Assembly (NCBI GenBank): GCA_948468535.1
Contig: CAOKIL010000003.1
Coordinates: 1-64,000, forward strand
DNA length: 64,000 nucleotides
From: an uncultured Eubacteriales bacterium
GTDB taxonomy: Bacteria > Bacillota > Clostridia > Monoglobales > Monoglobaceae
Direction: 5' to 3'
Below, in pieces: positions 43,378-52,237 of the stretch. A program made the translations under genes and the position numbers. Position 1 is the stretch's first letter, and each line of letters starts with the position of its first letter. Under the pieces are notes generated by a model. It ran no database searches and had not been told where the DNA came from. It saw nothing but the letters and a program-made list of their open reading frames with translations.

Positions 43378-44535
43378 ATGCAAGTAATTATAAATGCAAA
43401 TATATTAACCATGGATTCAAATAATACAGAATTCAAAAACGGTTATATCGAAATACAAAACAAAACTATAACCAAAATCGGTCAAATGACAGAATATGAT
43501 TCTGCTGCCTATAAAGATTATGAAGTAATTGATGCAAGCGACAGACTTGTTACCCCCGGCCTTATTGACGCACACTCACATATAGGCATGTGGGAAGATG
43601 GTCTCGACTTTGAGGGGGATGACGGAAACGAGGACACCGATCCCTGCACTCCGCACCTTAGAGCTATTGACGCTATCAATCCAATGGATCATGCTTTCAG
43701 CGAAGCTTTTGACGCAGGTATAACAACCGTCATTACCGGTCCCGGAAGTGCAAATCCAATCGGAGGACAACCGGCAGCGATAAAGACACGAGGCAAAAGA
43801 ATTGATGATATGATAATAAAAGCGCCTGTCGGAATAAAAATTGCTCTTGGTGAAAATCCTAAATCGACATACAACAATAAGAGTCAAACGCCTATTACAC
43901 GAATGGCAACAGCATCGATTATACGCGAAAATCTAAAAAAAGCTCTTGACTACTTTAATGACCTTGAAAAGTACGAAAAAAATCCGGATGAAGAGGATAA
44001 ACCTGAATTTGACATCAAATCCGAGGCACTTATCCCTGTTCTTAAAGGTGAAATTCCGCTGCACGCACATGCACATCGTGCAGATGATATATTCACTGCC
44101 ATTCGCATCGCCAAAGAGTTCAGTATAAAACTTGTTTTGGTTCACTGCACCGAAGGACACTTAATATCTAATGAACTCAAAGCCGATGGATATCCGATTT
44201 TACTTGGTCCAATCCTTACAGACCGCAGTAAACCTGAACTGAAAAATCAAAGTGAAACTACTCCGGGAATACTATCTGAACTTGGTCTGTGTACAGCAAT
44301 AATAACCGACCATCCTGAAACACCTGAAAAGTACCTTACAGTATGTGCGGCAATGGCGGTCAAGTACGGAATGAACAAAACTGAAGCAATAAAAGCAATC
44401 ACAATAAATCCTGCGAAAATCTGCGATATTGACAATAGAGTCGGATCAATAGAAACAGGCAAAGATGCCGATATTGTTATATGGGACGGCGACTTGCTTG
44501 ATATTATGACAAAACCATATAAGGTAATAGTTTAA
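43378..44535 (+). CDS. Amidohydrolase (imidazolonepropionase-like)
   Basis: The open frame reaches 43339, but ATG at 43378 has AAGGAG upstream and begins the usual MQVIINANILTMDS, giving 385 residues. Metal-site motifs: HSHIGMWEDG (HxH), HAHAHRADD, LVHCTEGH and IITDHPETP (the distal Asp). An N-terminal and C-terminal composite beta domain frames the TIM barrel (IETGKDADIVIWDGD). The fold fits the COG1228 amidohydrolases, often annotated as imidazolonepropionase-like. With no histidine-degradation genes nearby, the substrate is open. Confidence 0.88.
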   Translation: MQVIINANILTMDSNNTEFKNGYIEIQNKTITKIGQMTEYDSAAYKDYEVIDASDRLVTPGLIDAHSHIGMWEDGLDFEGDDGNEDTDPCTPHLRAIDAINPMDHAFSEAFDAGITTVITGPGSANPIGGQPAAIKTRGKRIDDMIIKAPVGIKIALGENPKSTYNNKSQTPITRMATASIIRENLKKALDYFNDLEKYEKNPDEEDKPEFDIKSEALIPVLKGEIPLHAHAHRADDIFTAIRIAKEFSIKLVLVHCTEGHLISNELKADGYPILLGPILTDRSKPELKNQSETTPGILSELGLCTAIITDHPETPEKYLTVCAAMAVKYGMNKTEAIKAITINPAKICDIDNRVGSIETGKDADIVIWDGDLLDIMTKPYKVIV

Positions 44536-44538
44536 AAT

Positions 44539-44580
44539 ACAAGAAATGCCAAGGTGAATATCCGCCTTGGCATTTCTTGT
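44539..44580 (+). terminator. Terminator-like hairpin after the amidohydrolase gene
   Basis: A perfect 16-bp stem (44539-44554 with 44565-44580, ending CCAAGG/CCTTGG) has a 10-base loop, but only a weak T-tract (TTAAG) follows. It starts 3 bp after the stop codon. Confidence 0.75.
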
Positions 44581-44765
44581 TTAAGTAGAAGATTTAATTT
44601 TTTAAATTAATTGTGTAGAAAGCAATTAATTTATTTTGAATAGATTTAATTAATTTATTTTATTTAAATTAATTGTGTAGAAATTTATGTTATTTAAATT
44701 AATTTTATGTAGAAAATTAATTTAATTTTTTTAATTAATTTAGTAGAATAGTTTTAATATATTTT
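44581..44765. repeat. AT-rich degenerate tandem repeat, about 31-bp unit
   Basis: GTAGAA occurs at 44585, 44615, 44677, 44709 and 44743, spaced 30, 62, 32 and 34 bp, each preceded by TTAATTAATT-like sequence. A decayed copy is visible near 44640. The unit is roughly TTTAAATTAATTNTGTAGAAA. The tract contains almost no G or C outside the GTAGAA cores and lies between two convergent genes. Confidence 0.6.
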
Positions 44766-44785
44766 ATTTATTTTTTTCTAAATTA

Positions 44786-45436
44786 TTAGTTTTTAGGTAC
44801 TGTCGCCCAGTCCTTATCAAACTGTGCAATACCTTTATCTGTAAGCGGATGATTAAGCATCTGCATAATTACGCCGTATGGTACGGTTGCTATGTCGCAG
44901 CCGACCCTTGCAGCGTCAATTACATGAATCGGATTTCTGATAGAAGCCGCAATGATTTCTGTTTCGATCGCGGGATCGTTGGCAAATACTTCAACGATTT
45001 CTTCTATAAGATTCATTCCGTTTGTGCCTATATCATCAAGTCTGCCAAGGAACGGACTAACATATGTAGCTCCTGCTTTTGCTGCAAGCAAAGCTTGTGC
45101 AGCTGAGAAAATAAGAGTAACATTTGTCTTGATTCCAAGAGCTGTCATCTTCTTACAAGCCATTAAGCCTTCTTTATTGAAAGGAATCTTAATGATGATA
45201 TTTTTATGGATTTTTGTGAGCGGAATAGCCTGCTCAACCATTTCGTCAGGATCCTTTGCAGTAACTTCTGCACTAATAGGTCCGTCAACGATTTCTGTAA
45301 TCTCTTTAACTACATCTTCAAACTTTCTGCCCGACTTTGCAATAAGAGACGGGTTTGTTGTTACACCACATATTACACCCATATCATTGACTTCTTTTAT
45401 TTCATCAACAATGGCTGTATCAACAAAAAGTTTCAT
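44786..45436 (-). CDS. Fructose-6-phosphate aldolase / transaldolase-like protein
   Basis: The protein has 216 residues from ATG 45436. The Schiff-base lysine is in [12 protein letters not shown], within an (alpha/beta)8 barrel, and [42 protein letters not shown] and [10 protein letters not shown] are family motifs. Length fits the FsaA/TalC group of short transaldolases. Distinguishing fructose-6-phosphate aldolase from true transaldolase needs active-site comparison. It follows argH by 19 nt and probably belongs to the arg operon. An upstream in-frame GTG (45445) is too close to the ribosome site. Confidence 0.9.
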   Translation of the reverse strand: MKLFVDTAIVDEIKEVNDMGVICGVTTNPSLIAKSGRKFEDVVKEITEIVDGPISAEVTAKDPDEMVEQAIPLTKIHKNIIIKIPFNKEGLMACKKMTALGIKTNVTLIFSAAQALLAAKAGATYVSPFLGRLDDIGTNGMNLIEEIVEVFANDPAIETEIIAASIRNPIHVIDAARVGCDIATVPYGVIMQMLNHPLTDKGIAQFDKDWATVPKN

Positions 45437-45455
45437 TTCTCCCACACTCCTTTAT

Positions 45456-46823
45456 TCATTTGTTTTTATAACTATTTATTAATTTTTTTACAGTTTCAAC
45501 TGCAGGACCGCCGGTAAGATTTCTCTGATTAACACATGCAGTGAGCGAAATCGCATCATACACGTCATCATCAAAAAGCTCCGAAAAGCCCTTAAACTCC
45601 TCAATCGTCAGCGCATCAATAATAGTATCGTTTTCAATACAGTAAGCAACCATTCTGCCAACAACTGCATGTGCGTCACGAAACGGCAGACCTTGCTTTA
45701 CCAAATAATCAGCAACGTCTGTTGCATTTGTAAATCCGCCTTTTGCTCCTTTGAGCATTGAGTCTTTATTAACCGTCATTGTGGCAATCATTTTTGCAAA
45801 TACAGGTAAACACATTTTTACTGTATCAACCGCATCAAATATCTGCTCTTTATCCTCTTGCATATCTTTATTATACGCAAGCGGGATTCCCTTCATGACT
45901 GTAAGAAGCCCTATCAAATCGCCGTATACTCTGCCCGTCTTACCTCTTGCAAGTTCCGCCACATCAGGATTTTTCTTCTGCGGCATTATACTTGACCCTG
46001 TACTGTAAGCATCATCAAGTTCTATAAACTTAAATTCATGCGAGCTCCAAAGGATAACCTCCTCTGACATACGGCTGAGATGTGTCATAATAACCGATAA
46101 ATCAAAAGCAAGTTCCAAAACAAAATCTCTGTCAGATACGCCGTCAAGGCTGTTTTGCGTTACACCATCAAATCCAAGTTTTTCCGCAACAAACTCACGG
46201 TCAAGGTTATATGTAGTTCCGGCGAGCGCACCGCTGCCAAGCGGCATTATGTTAAGGCGCTTTCTGCAATCAAAAAGTCTCTCGCTGTCGCGTCTGAACA
46301 TTTCATAATATGCCATCATATGATGTGCAAGTGTAACCGGCTGTGCCTTTTGCAGATGTGTGTAACCCGGCATGATTGTTTCAAGATTAGTTTCGGCAAT
46401 ATTTAAAATTGCTGATTCAAGGGCTTCAAGCTCTTTTACAATCACATCAATTTCATCCCTCAGGTACATTCGTATATCAAGTGCAACCTGATCATTACGG
46501 CTTCTGCCTGTATGTAGTCTTTTACCCACATCACCTATTCTTGAAATAAGAATAGTCTCTATGTTCATATGTATATCTTCAGCGTCAATTTGAAATTCAA
46601 TATTATCCGCTTCAATATCAGATTTAATCTCACCGAGAGTCTTTACTATAAGTTCAGCGTCCGCTTTCGGAATTATTCCCTGTCTGCCAAGCATTTCCGC
46701 ATGTGCCTGACTTCCCATAATATCCTGGGCATACATTCTGGCATCAAACCGGATCGACGAATTAAAATCATCAACAAGTACATCAGTAGACTTTGAAAAA
46801 CGTCCGCCCCATAGCTTTGCCAT
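45456..46823 (-). CDS. argH: Argininosuccinate lyase
   Basis: The 455-residue protein begins KLWGGRFSK and has [21 protein letters not shown]-like [14 protein letters not shown] and the fumarase/aspartase signature [12 protein letters not shown]. It splits argininosuccinate into arginine and fumarate, the last step of arginine synthesis, and works as a cytoplasmic tetramer. The gene lies 17 nt after argG with AGGAG before its ATG. Confidence 0.97.
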   Translation of the reverse strand: MAKLWGGRFSKSTDVLVDDFNSSIRFDARMYAQDIMGSQAHAEMLGRQGIIPKADAELIVKTLGEIKSDIEADNIEFQIDAEDIHMNIETILISRIGDVGKRLHTGRSRNDQVALDIRMYLRDEIDVIVKELEALESAILNIAETNLETIMPGYTHLQKAQPVTLAHHMMAYYEMFRRDSERLFDCRKRLNIMPLGSGALAGTTYNLDREFVAEKLGFDGVTQNSLDGVSDRDFVLELAFDLSVIMTHLSRMSEEVILWSSHEFKFIELDDAYSTGSSIMPQKKNPDVAELARGKTGRVYGDLIGLLTVMKGIPLAYNKDMQEDKEQIFDAVDTVKMCLPVFAKMIATMTVNKDSMLKGAKGGFTNATDVADYLVKQGLPFRDAHAVVGRMVAYCIENDTIIDALTIEEFKGFSELFDDDVYDAISLTACVNQRNLTGGPAVETVKKLINSYKNK

Positions 46824-46840
46824 TGATTATCTCCTAAATT

Positions 46841-48055
46841 TTATTTATCAAATCTGTTTTTCATCATAGCTCTGACTTTAAGCGGCAGTCCAAAAAGATT
46901 AATAAATCCTTCGCTATCCTTATGACTGTAAAGTTCATGGCTGTCACCAAAGCTAGCAATATCTTCATTATATAATGAATACGGCGACTTAGCACCTGCA
47001 GGTATTGCACATCCCTTGTACAGTTTAAGTCTGACTTCACCTGTAACAGTTTCTTCCATTGAATCAACCATTTCCGAAAGTGCCTCGCGCAACGGCGTAT
47101 ACCACTTTCCATCATATACGAGTTCAGCAAACTTAATAGCTGCCTGACGCTTAAATGCTTGTGTATCACGGTCAAGACAGAGATACTCAAGCTCCTGAAT
47201 TGCGGTATAAAGAATAGTTCCGCCCGGAGTCTCGTATACACCTCTTGACTTCATTCCGACAAGTCTGTCCTCAACAATATCAGCAATACCAATACCATTT
47301 TTTCCGCCAAGTTCGTTGAGTTTTTCAACCAACGGACGCGGAGCTATCTTCTTGCCGTCAAGTGAAACAGGAACACCTTTCTCAAATCCTATTGTAACAT
47401 AAGTCGGCTTATCGGGTGCCTTCTCCGGCGAAACACCAAGCTTAAGCAAGCTGTCAAGCTGAGGTTCATTTGCCGGATCCTCAAGATCCATCCCCTCATG
47501 ACTTATGTGCCAGATATTTCTGTCTCTTGAATATAAATCCTTCTTTGTAACCGGAATATCAATATTGTGAGCCTCGGCATAATCAACAGCATCCTCACGC
47601 GATTTAATATCCCAAATTCTCCATGGTGCGATGATTTTAAGCTCAGGAGCCAGCGCCTTTATAGTAAGCTCAAAGCGAACCTGATCGTTACCCTTACCTG
47701 TTGCGCCATGACATATAGCAACAGCACCTTCCTGTTTTGCTATCTCAACAAGCCTTCTTGCAATAATTGGCCGAGCATGAGATGTGCCAAGCAAATATTT
47801 GCCCTCATATACAGCCCCTGCCTTCAATGTCGGGAAAATAAAATCCTCAACATATTCATCGCGCAGATCTTCAATATATAGCTTAGATGCGCCGGCTTTT
47901 TTTGCTCTCTCATCAAGACCGTCAGTCTCCTTGCCCTGACCGACATCTCCGCATACAGCGATTACATCATAATCGTAGTTTTCTTTAAGCCACGGAATAA
48001 TGATAGATGTGTCAAGACCGCCGGAGTAAGCCAGTATCACTTTATCCTTAGCCAT
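46841..48055 (-). CDS. argG: Argininosuccinate synthase
   Basis: Starts at ATG 48055 (the open frame begins at 48070, but GGAGG lies between the two starts and fits 48055). The ATP pyrophosphatase loop is [11 protein letters not shown], and [15 protein letters not shown] and YSRDRNIWH are conserved active-site segments. The enzyme joins citrulline and aspartate using ATP. It is the first gene of an argG-argH-aldolase operon. Confidence 0.97.
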   Translation of the reverse strand: MAKDKVILAYSGGLDTSIIIPWLKENYDYDVIAVCGDVGQGKETDGLDERAKKAGASKLYIEDLRDEYVEDFIFPTLKAGAVYEGKYLLGTSHARPIIARRLVEIAKQEGAVAICHGATGKGNDQVRFELTIKALAPELKIIAPWRIWDIKSREDAVDYAEAHNIDIPVTKKDLYSRDRNIWHISHEGMDLEDPANEPQLDSLLKLGVSPEKAPDKPTYVTIGFEKGVPVSLDGKKIAPRPLVEKLNELGGKNGIGIADIVEDRLVGMKSRGVYETPGGTILYTAIQELEYLCLDRDTQAFKRQAAIKFAELVYDGKWYTPLREALSEMVDSMEETVTGEVRLKLYKGCAIPAGAKSPYSLYNEDIASFGDSHELYSHKDSEGFINLFGLPLKVRAMMKNRFDK

Positions 48056-48120
48056 TTTTAAGACCTCCATACTTTTCTCTTATCAGTTGATAATTTTTAT
48101 CTCCATCAACTTACTTGTCT

Positions 48121-48149
48121 ATTATATAACAAACAAAAGAATTTTGCAA
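48121..48149 (-). promoter_or_regulatory. Promoter and leader inverted repeat of argGH
   Basis: The minus strand reads TTGCAA (48144-48149), a 17-bp spacer and TATAAT (48121-48126). An inverted repeat AGTTGAT/ATCAACT (48084-48110) lies in the leader and may be an operator or attenuating hairpin. The ArgR box was not recognised with confidence. Confidence 0.6.
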
Positions 48150-48322
48150 TACATATTTTTAAAAAATCTGAGATTTTAGATAAAATATATATATCAAACA
48201 CAGCAAGATATTTTATTTTTATAGGATTTTATGTAAATACTCAAAAATATATAAAAATCTGACAAAATTTCTAAGCGGCACCCTATTTTTAGCTGGACAC
48301 CGCTTATATTTTAAGGAGATAT

Positions 48323-48466
48323 TTATAATTTATCTTCTATTTTATCTTCTATTTTATCTTTTATCACTATCTGTCTTATACTGTCTTTTAGAGGTTTAAT
48401 TACGTCTGTATTTTCTTGTAACGGTTTTTTATGTACATTTTTAAAAATTCTTTTTACCGATTTCAT
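48323..48466 (-). CDS. Small basic-acidic protein, 47 residues
   Basis: A small frame on the minus strand starts MKSVKRIFKNVHKKPLQEN and ends in a repeated charged tail IKDKIEDKIEDKL. A GGAG site lies 9 nt upstream of ATG at 48466, which supports translation. I recognise no family. It is followed by an imperfect hairpin (AAGCGG/CCGCTT, 48274-48304). A second small ORF lies upstream at 48552-48671. Confidence 0.5.
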   Translation of the reverse strand: MKSVKRIFKNVHKKPLQENTDVIKPLKDSIRQIVIKDKIEDKIEDKL

Positions 48467-48551
48467 AATCAAACGCTCCTTATATGCACAACACTTCTGT
48501 CTTAATCTTTATTTAAAATATGCTAAAGATTTTAGAATATTACCATTAATT

Positions 48552-48671
48552 TCAATCTTTAAAAATTAAATCTGAAAAACAGTATGATTTGTTACTTATG
48601 ACATCTCGGCTTAATACATCTGTAAATATCCTGTAATACTCTTCGACATAATCAACAAAATTGCCACTCAT
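48552..48671 (-). CDS. Possible 39-residue small protein
   Basis: The frame MSGNFVDYVEEYYRIFTDVL continues to a stop at 48552. It has no clear ribosome site. It could be real, with the 47-residue ORF as a small operon, or chance or a gene relic. Confidence 0.25.
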   Translation of the reverse strand: MSGNFVDYVEEYYRIFTDVLSRDVISNKSYCFSDLIFKD

Positions 48672-48762
48672 TTCTATTATTTCTATTGCCAGTCTTTAAA
48701 AATAACTAAAAAATTATCCAAAAAAGATTTTTTGATGTAAAAAATCTTGGATAGATTATAAC

Positions 48763-48791
48763 TTGACTTTTGGGCAAAAAGGTAGTTTAAT
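48763..48791 (+). promoter_or_regulatory. Promoter of the HPr-like gene
   Basis: The plus strand reads TTGACT, a 17-bp spacer and TTTAAT (48786-48791). A long A/T-rich hairpin (48715-48753) lies just upstream. Confidence 0.5.
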
Positions 48792-48869
48792 AATACATGA
48801 TAAGGGGAATAATCATCAAAGTTTGATATGCAGCGGTTTGCTGTATACGATAGTACAGGAGGAATGGTT

Positions 48870-49127
48870 ATGAGAGAATTTTCATACACTATCACAAACA
48901 AGTATGATTTAGCTGCTAAACCGGCGCTTGACTTGATAAAACTTGCCGGTGAGCATGACTGTCAGACATATGTAGTAAAAGATAACCATGTCGCTGACAT
49001 CAAAAAATTATTTGTACTACTGAGCCTCGGTGCTCAGTGCGGGGAAACCATTAAATTTATAACCGAAGGCGCAGACGAAAATTACGCTATTGACAAAATC
49101 GGAAATTATGTAACGCATAATATGTAA
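48870..49127 (+). CDS. HPr-like protein lacking both phosphorylation sites
   Basis: The 85-residue protein matches HPr in length and fold pattern (FSYTITNKYDLAAKPALDL, KKLFVLLSLGAQCGETIKF, EGADENYAIDKI). The catalytic His15 region GLHxRPA reads DLAAKPA, so the PEP-phosphorylated histidine is an alanine. The Ser46 region (KSxMxLxSLG) reads KKLFVLLSLG, so the regulatory serine is a lysine. It therefore cannot act as a PTS phosphocarrier and differs from Crh, which keeps Ser46. ATG 48870 is preceded by AGGAGG at 7 nt. It is monocistronic. Its function is unknown. Confidence 0.75.
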   Translation: MREFSYTITNKYDLAAKPALDLIKLAGEHDCQTYVVKDNHVADIKKLFVLLSLGAQCGETIKFITEGADENYAIDKIGNYVTHNM

Positions 49128-49173
49128 ATCACATTACTATAATTTAAAATTTATACAGTTAAATCATACGACT

Positions 49174-49211
49174 AACACAAAACGACCTCAAAATTGAGGC
49201 CGTTTTGTGTT
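49174..49211. terminator. Terminator after the HPr-like gene
   Basis: An 18-bp stem with one mismatch (49174-49191 with 49194-49211) is followed by a T-rich tail. It is symmetric and could end transcripts from both sides. Confidence 0.8.
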
Positions 49212-49236
49212 ATATTTAAATATAAACTCAATAAAA

Positions 49237-49265
49237 AAGAATCGCTCCGCACAAGAACGATTCTT
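49237..49265 (-). terminator. Terminator of the ferredoxin gene
   Basis: An 8-bp stem, AAGAATCG with CGATTCTT, is followed on the minus strand by TTTTTTATTG, 14 bp after the ferredoxin stop. Confidence 0.7.
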
Positions 49266-49278
49266 AAAATCAGCAAAA

Positions 49279-49446
49279 TTATGCCTTAGGAGCGTCAACA
49301 GGACAAACATTTGCACAGTTTCCGCAATCTATGCATTCGTCCGGATTGATTTCATATGTAGCATCACCTTCAGAAATACATGATACAGGACATTCGCTTG
49401 CACATACACCACACTTGATGCACTCTTCCCCAATTTGATAAGCCAT
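49279..49446 (-). CDS. 2[4Fe-4S] ferredoxin
   Basis: The 55-residue protein has two CxxCxxCxxxCP motifs (CIKCGVCASECP and CIDCGNCANVCP), the classical clostridial ferredoxin layout. It carries low-potential electrons, for example between oxidoreductases and hydrogenase. A GAGGTG site precedes ATG at 49446. It is a separate transcription unit with a near-perfect promoter, next to the hydrogenase operon but not in it. Confidence 0.95.
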   Translation of the reverse strand: MAYQIGEECIKCGVCASECPVSCISEGDATYEINPDECIDCGNCANVCPVDAPKA

Positions 49447-49495
49447 TACTTTCACCTCTTTTTTATAAACATTGATTTCTTAATTTCACAACTTA

Positions 49496-49524
49496 ATTAT
49501 AAAACATATTGCTGAGTTTGTCAA
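49496..49524 (-). promoter_or_regulatory. Consensus promoter of the ferredoxin gene
   Basis: The minus strand reads TTGACA (49519-49524), a 17-bp spacer and TATAAT (49496-49501), a perfect sigma-70-type match, implying high expression. Confidence 0.85.
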
Positions 49525-49542
49525 GTATATTATTTGTTTGCG

Positions 49543-51024
49543 TTAAAGGTTCTTTATTGAATCGGTAATAGTTTTTTCCATCGCAAGCTTACCATACTTA
49601 TCAACCTCAAGCTTATTCTTCGGACCATGTGTCAGACATCCTGCACCGCCAATACATCCGCCGACACATGCCATACCTTCAATAAAGTTCACGTTTCCTA
49701 TACCCTTTGACGCTTTCAGCAGTGCAGTTCTGCACTCCTCAATACCGTCACATGATACGGCATGAAGCTCAAAGTCCTCATTTCCCTGTTCCTTCAGCGC
49801 TTCCTGCACCGCCTCGGCAAGTCCACCGCAGCGTGCAAAAATTCTTCCATAGTATGATGCATTGTTGAGCTCAGACTCGCCGAGCTCTGTGAGTTCGATT
49901 CCCTTTGCGTCAAACAGCGCCTGAAGTTCTTCAAATGTTAGTGCGCTATCTACATACGGTTTTATATTATCTTTTCTTATCTCCGCCTTCTTTGCAGTAC
50001 ACGGACCTATAAACACAACCTTTGCCCCCGGATCGTTCTCTTTGATATACTTTGAAATCTCTGCCATAGGCGACAGATTATGAGATATATTATCTTTAAG
50101 CTCCGGGAAGTTCTTTTCAACAAAATCAACAAACGCAGGACAGCACGAACTTGTCAGGAAGCCTTTTTCAGCAAGTTCTTTTGCCTCGTTATACGCAACC
50201 ATATCCGCTCCCAAGGCAGCCTCAACAACGCTGTGGAAACCGAGCTGCTTTATTCCGGTAACAACCTGACCCAGCGTAATGTCCGCATACGAGAACTGAC
50301 CCGAAATAGACGGAGCAACAACAGCATAAAGACGCGTCTTTGTGTCTCCTGCATAATTCTTTAACAGGTTTACGACTTCTATTATATAAGACTTATCGCT
50401 GAGCGCTCCCCACGGACACTGATATACACATGCTCCGCAGTTGATACATTTGCTCTCGTCAACAACCGCCGCATTATTCTCATCCATGCTTATTGCCTTA
50501 ACCTTACAAGCTTTGACACACGGACGCTGTGTATTAGAAATTGCATTATACGGACAAACCTTTGCACACATACCGCACTCTACACACTTCGACTTATCTA
50601 TATGCGCCTTCTGGTTTTCGTCAAACGTAATCGCTCCGCGTTTGCATACGTCCTCGCATCTGTGAGCAAGACATCCGCGGCATGCCTGTGTAACTTCATA
50701 ACCGCCTATCGGACATTCATCGCAGGCAATATCCAGAACCTCAACGATATTATCTTTTTCTTTATGTCCGCCGCTTGCCATTTCAATTCTCTGACTTACA
50801 ATAGCACGCTCTTTGTAAATACAGCAGCGCATTGTCGCCTTATCTTTTACAATAGTTTTTGCAATATCGTTAAAACTCTGTGTTAAAGTATCATCATATG
50901 TATGACGTGCAACCTCACGCAACACCTTATACTTCAAATACTGAACTTTTGTATCGAACTTTCTGAGAGTTGTTGCAACTGTCTTGTTTGATTTTTTGTT
51001 ATTTACATTTTGTTCGTTACTCAT
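49543..51024 (-). CDS. [FeFe]-hydrogenase, group-B-like (monomeric)
   Basis: The 493-residue protein has an N-terminal domain seen in the TIGR04105/group B family, two sets of ferredoxin-like clusters (CRGCLAHRCEDVCKRG, CVECGMCAKVCP, CINCGACVYQCP), and an H-cluster domain. The H-cluster cysteine motifs are present: TSSCCPAF (L1), FIGPCTAKK (L2) and GMACVGGCIGGAG (L3). The group is thought to couple ferredoxin to proton reduction, though group B enzymes are poorly characterised. It is the last gene of a four-gene operon, 43 nt after the phosphatase. Confidence 0.88.
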   Translation of the reverse strand: MSNEQNVNNKKSNKTVATTLRKFDTKVQYLKYKVLREVARHTYDDTLTQSFNDIAKTIVKDKATMRCCIYKERAIVSQRIEMASGGHKEKDNIVEVLDIACDECPIGGYEVTQACRGCLAHRCEDVCKRGAITFDENQKAHIDKSKCVECGMCAKVCPYNAISNTQRPCVKACKVKAISMDENNAAVVDESKCINCGACVYQCPWGALSDKSYIIEVVNLLKNYAGDTKTRLYAVVAPSISGQFSYADITLGQVVTGIKQLGFHSVVEAALGADMVAYNEAKELAEKGFLTSSCCPAFVDFVEKNFPELKDNISHNLSPMAEISKYIKENDPGAKVVFIGPCTAKKAEIRKDNIKPYVDSALTFEELQALFDAKGIELTELGESELNNASYYGRIFARCGGLAEAVQEALKEQGNEDFELHAVSCDGIEECRTALLKASKGIGNVNFIEGMACVGGCIGGAGCLTHGPKNKLEVDKYGKLAMEKTITDSIKNL

Positions 51025-51067
51025 TTTAAACCCCCGTTAAAATAAACTGCTCAATTATATATTAATT

Positions 51068-52237
51068 TTAAAAATAGTTTACTATTACGTTCTTGCCCAT
51101 ATCTTCAAGGCACTGCGTCAGTTCTTCAACAATTTTTGACTTTATGCTGAAGCTTATATTTAAATCCGACTTCTGATGCGCCAGATTCTGAGCCCTGCCG
51201 ACAAATAAGTTTATATCCGTCGCCTCTTTAAACAGCAGTCTGGCAATCTCACTTGCGCCGTCATTCTGCTTCTCCCACTTCTCAAACAGCGAGTTGTCCT
51301 GAAGATAATTTTTGGCATAGTCAAGTACACGCGCCATAGTTATAACACCCTCGGTTACCAAATCAACACCTTCAATTGATGCCGCCGGCGGTATTGTTGG
51401 GTCGGAATAATCAACACGCGTAACTATTTCCTTGCCCAAATACTTTGCGGTTATCTTTGATGTTGTGCCTCCGCATACGATATGCTTGCCCTGCTTTGAA
51501 AAGAACAGCGCCAGCATTTTATTATCGTCATTTTGATCCTTGGGCGGACCAAACAACAGATTACACGGCTTACGCTTTCTGATCTGAACTGCAACAGCGG
51601 TTGTATCGTCACCCGGCTTCATGTCATACAGATGATTACATTCGTCCGTTATACTCGATGCGATTATCTTGGCAGTTTGTCTGTAATCATAATTGGCTTC
51701 AACAAATGCGATAATATTTTCCCTTTGCCAGCCGTAATTCAGTACCTGTCCTACACCGGCATATATAGCACCGTCACTCATGGCGATAAACACATCGTCC
51801 TGTTCAAGAGAAATTCTTGATTCTAATATCTTCTTTCCTTCGATTACACGCTCGTTCATAGGATATTCATAGTTCTTTCCTTTACGGAGAAGTATAACCG
51901 CAGGGTTATCAAACTGAATTATCTCGGCTTCGGTGTTTTCGATAAACCGCATTATTGTGAATGTTGAATATGCAACGCCTCTTTTCTTGCACACAGGAAG
52001 AGCCGCCGCAATTGTAGCAACACAATCGTCCACACTCATATTTTCGGCTATCATAGTTGAAATAATCTTTGACGTCAGCGTCGAAAGAATATTTGCTTTA
52101 ACTCCGCTGCCAAGTCCGTCTGCCAGTACCACAATAAGCTCATTGTCTTTGCGTACCACCTCGACCATGTCGCCGCAAAGTTCCTCTCCCACATGATTCA
52201 GACTTACATATCCGACATCAGCAAACAAATCATTCAT
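51068..52237 (-). CDS. SpoIIE-type PP2C protein phosphatase
   Basis: The 389-residue protein has PP2C metal-site motifs: GEELCGDMVEV, VLADGLGSG, AMSDGAIYAG and KPGDDTTAVAV. The C-terminal 150 residues (LFGPPKDQNDDNKM...) are an unrecognised domain. Its start overlaps the upstream sensory-hydrogenase gene by 8 nt. SpoIIE phosphatases usually dephosphorylate anti-sigma antagonists, and here the substrate is probably part of a hydrogen- or redox-sensing pathway (inference). Confidence 0.88.
   Translation of the reverse strand: MNDLFADVGYVSLNHVGEELCGDMVEVVRKDNELIVVLADGLGSGVKANILSTLTSKIISTMIAENMSVDDCVATIAAALPVCKKRGVAYSTFTIMRFIENTEAEIIQFDNPAVILLRKGKNYEYPMNERVIEGKKILESRISLEQDDVFIAMSDGAIYAGVGQVLNYGWQRENIIAFVEANYDYRQTAKIIASSITDECNHLYDMKPGDDTTAVAVQIRKRKPCNLLFGPPKDQNDDNKMLALFFSKQGKHIVCGGTTSKITAKYLGKEIVTRVDYSDPTIPPAASIEGVDLVTEGVITMARVLDYAKNYLQDNSLFEKWEKQNDGASEIARLLFKEATDINLFVGRAQNLAHQKSDLNISFSIKSKIVEELTQCLEDMGKNVIVNYF

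Noticed and set aside
48056-48120. ArgR operator in the argG leader
   Set aside because: The inverted repeat AGTTGAT/ATCAACT does not match the known ARG-box pattern well enough to call it.
48715-48753. Terminator before the HPr-like promoter
   Set aside because: The A/T-only stem with a four-base bulge has no gene reading into it on either strand, so a terminator role is not supported.
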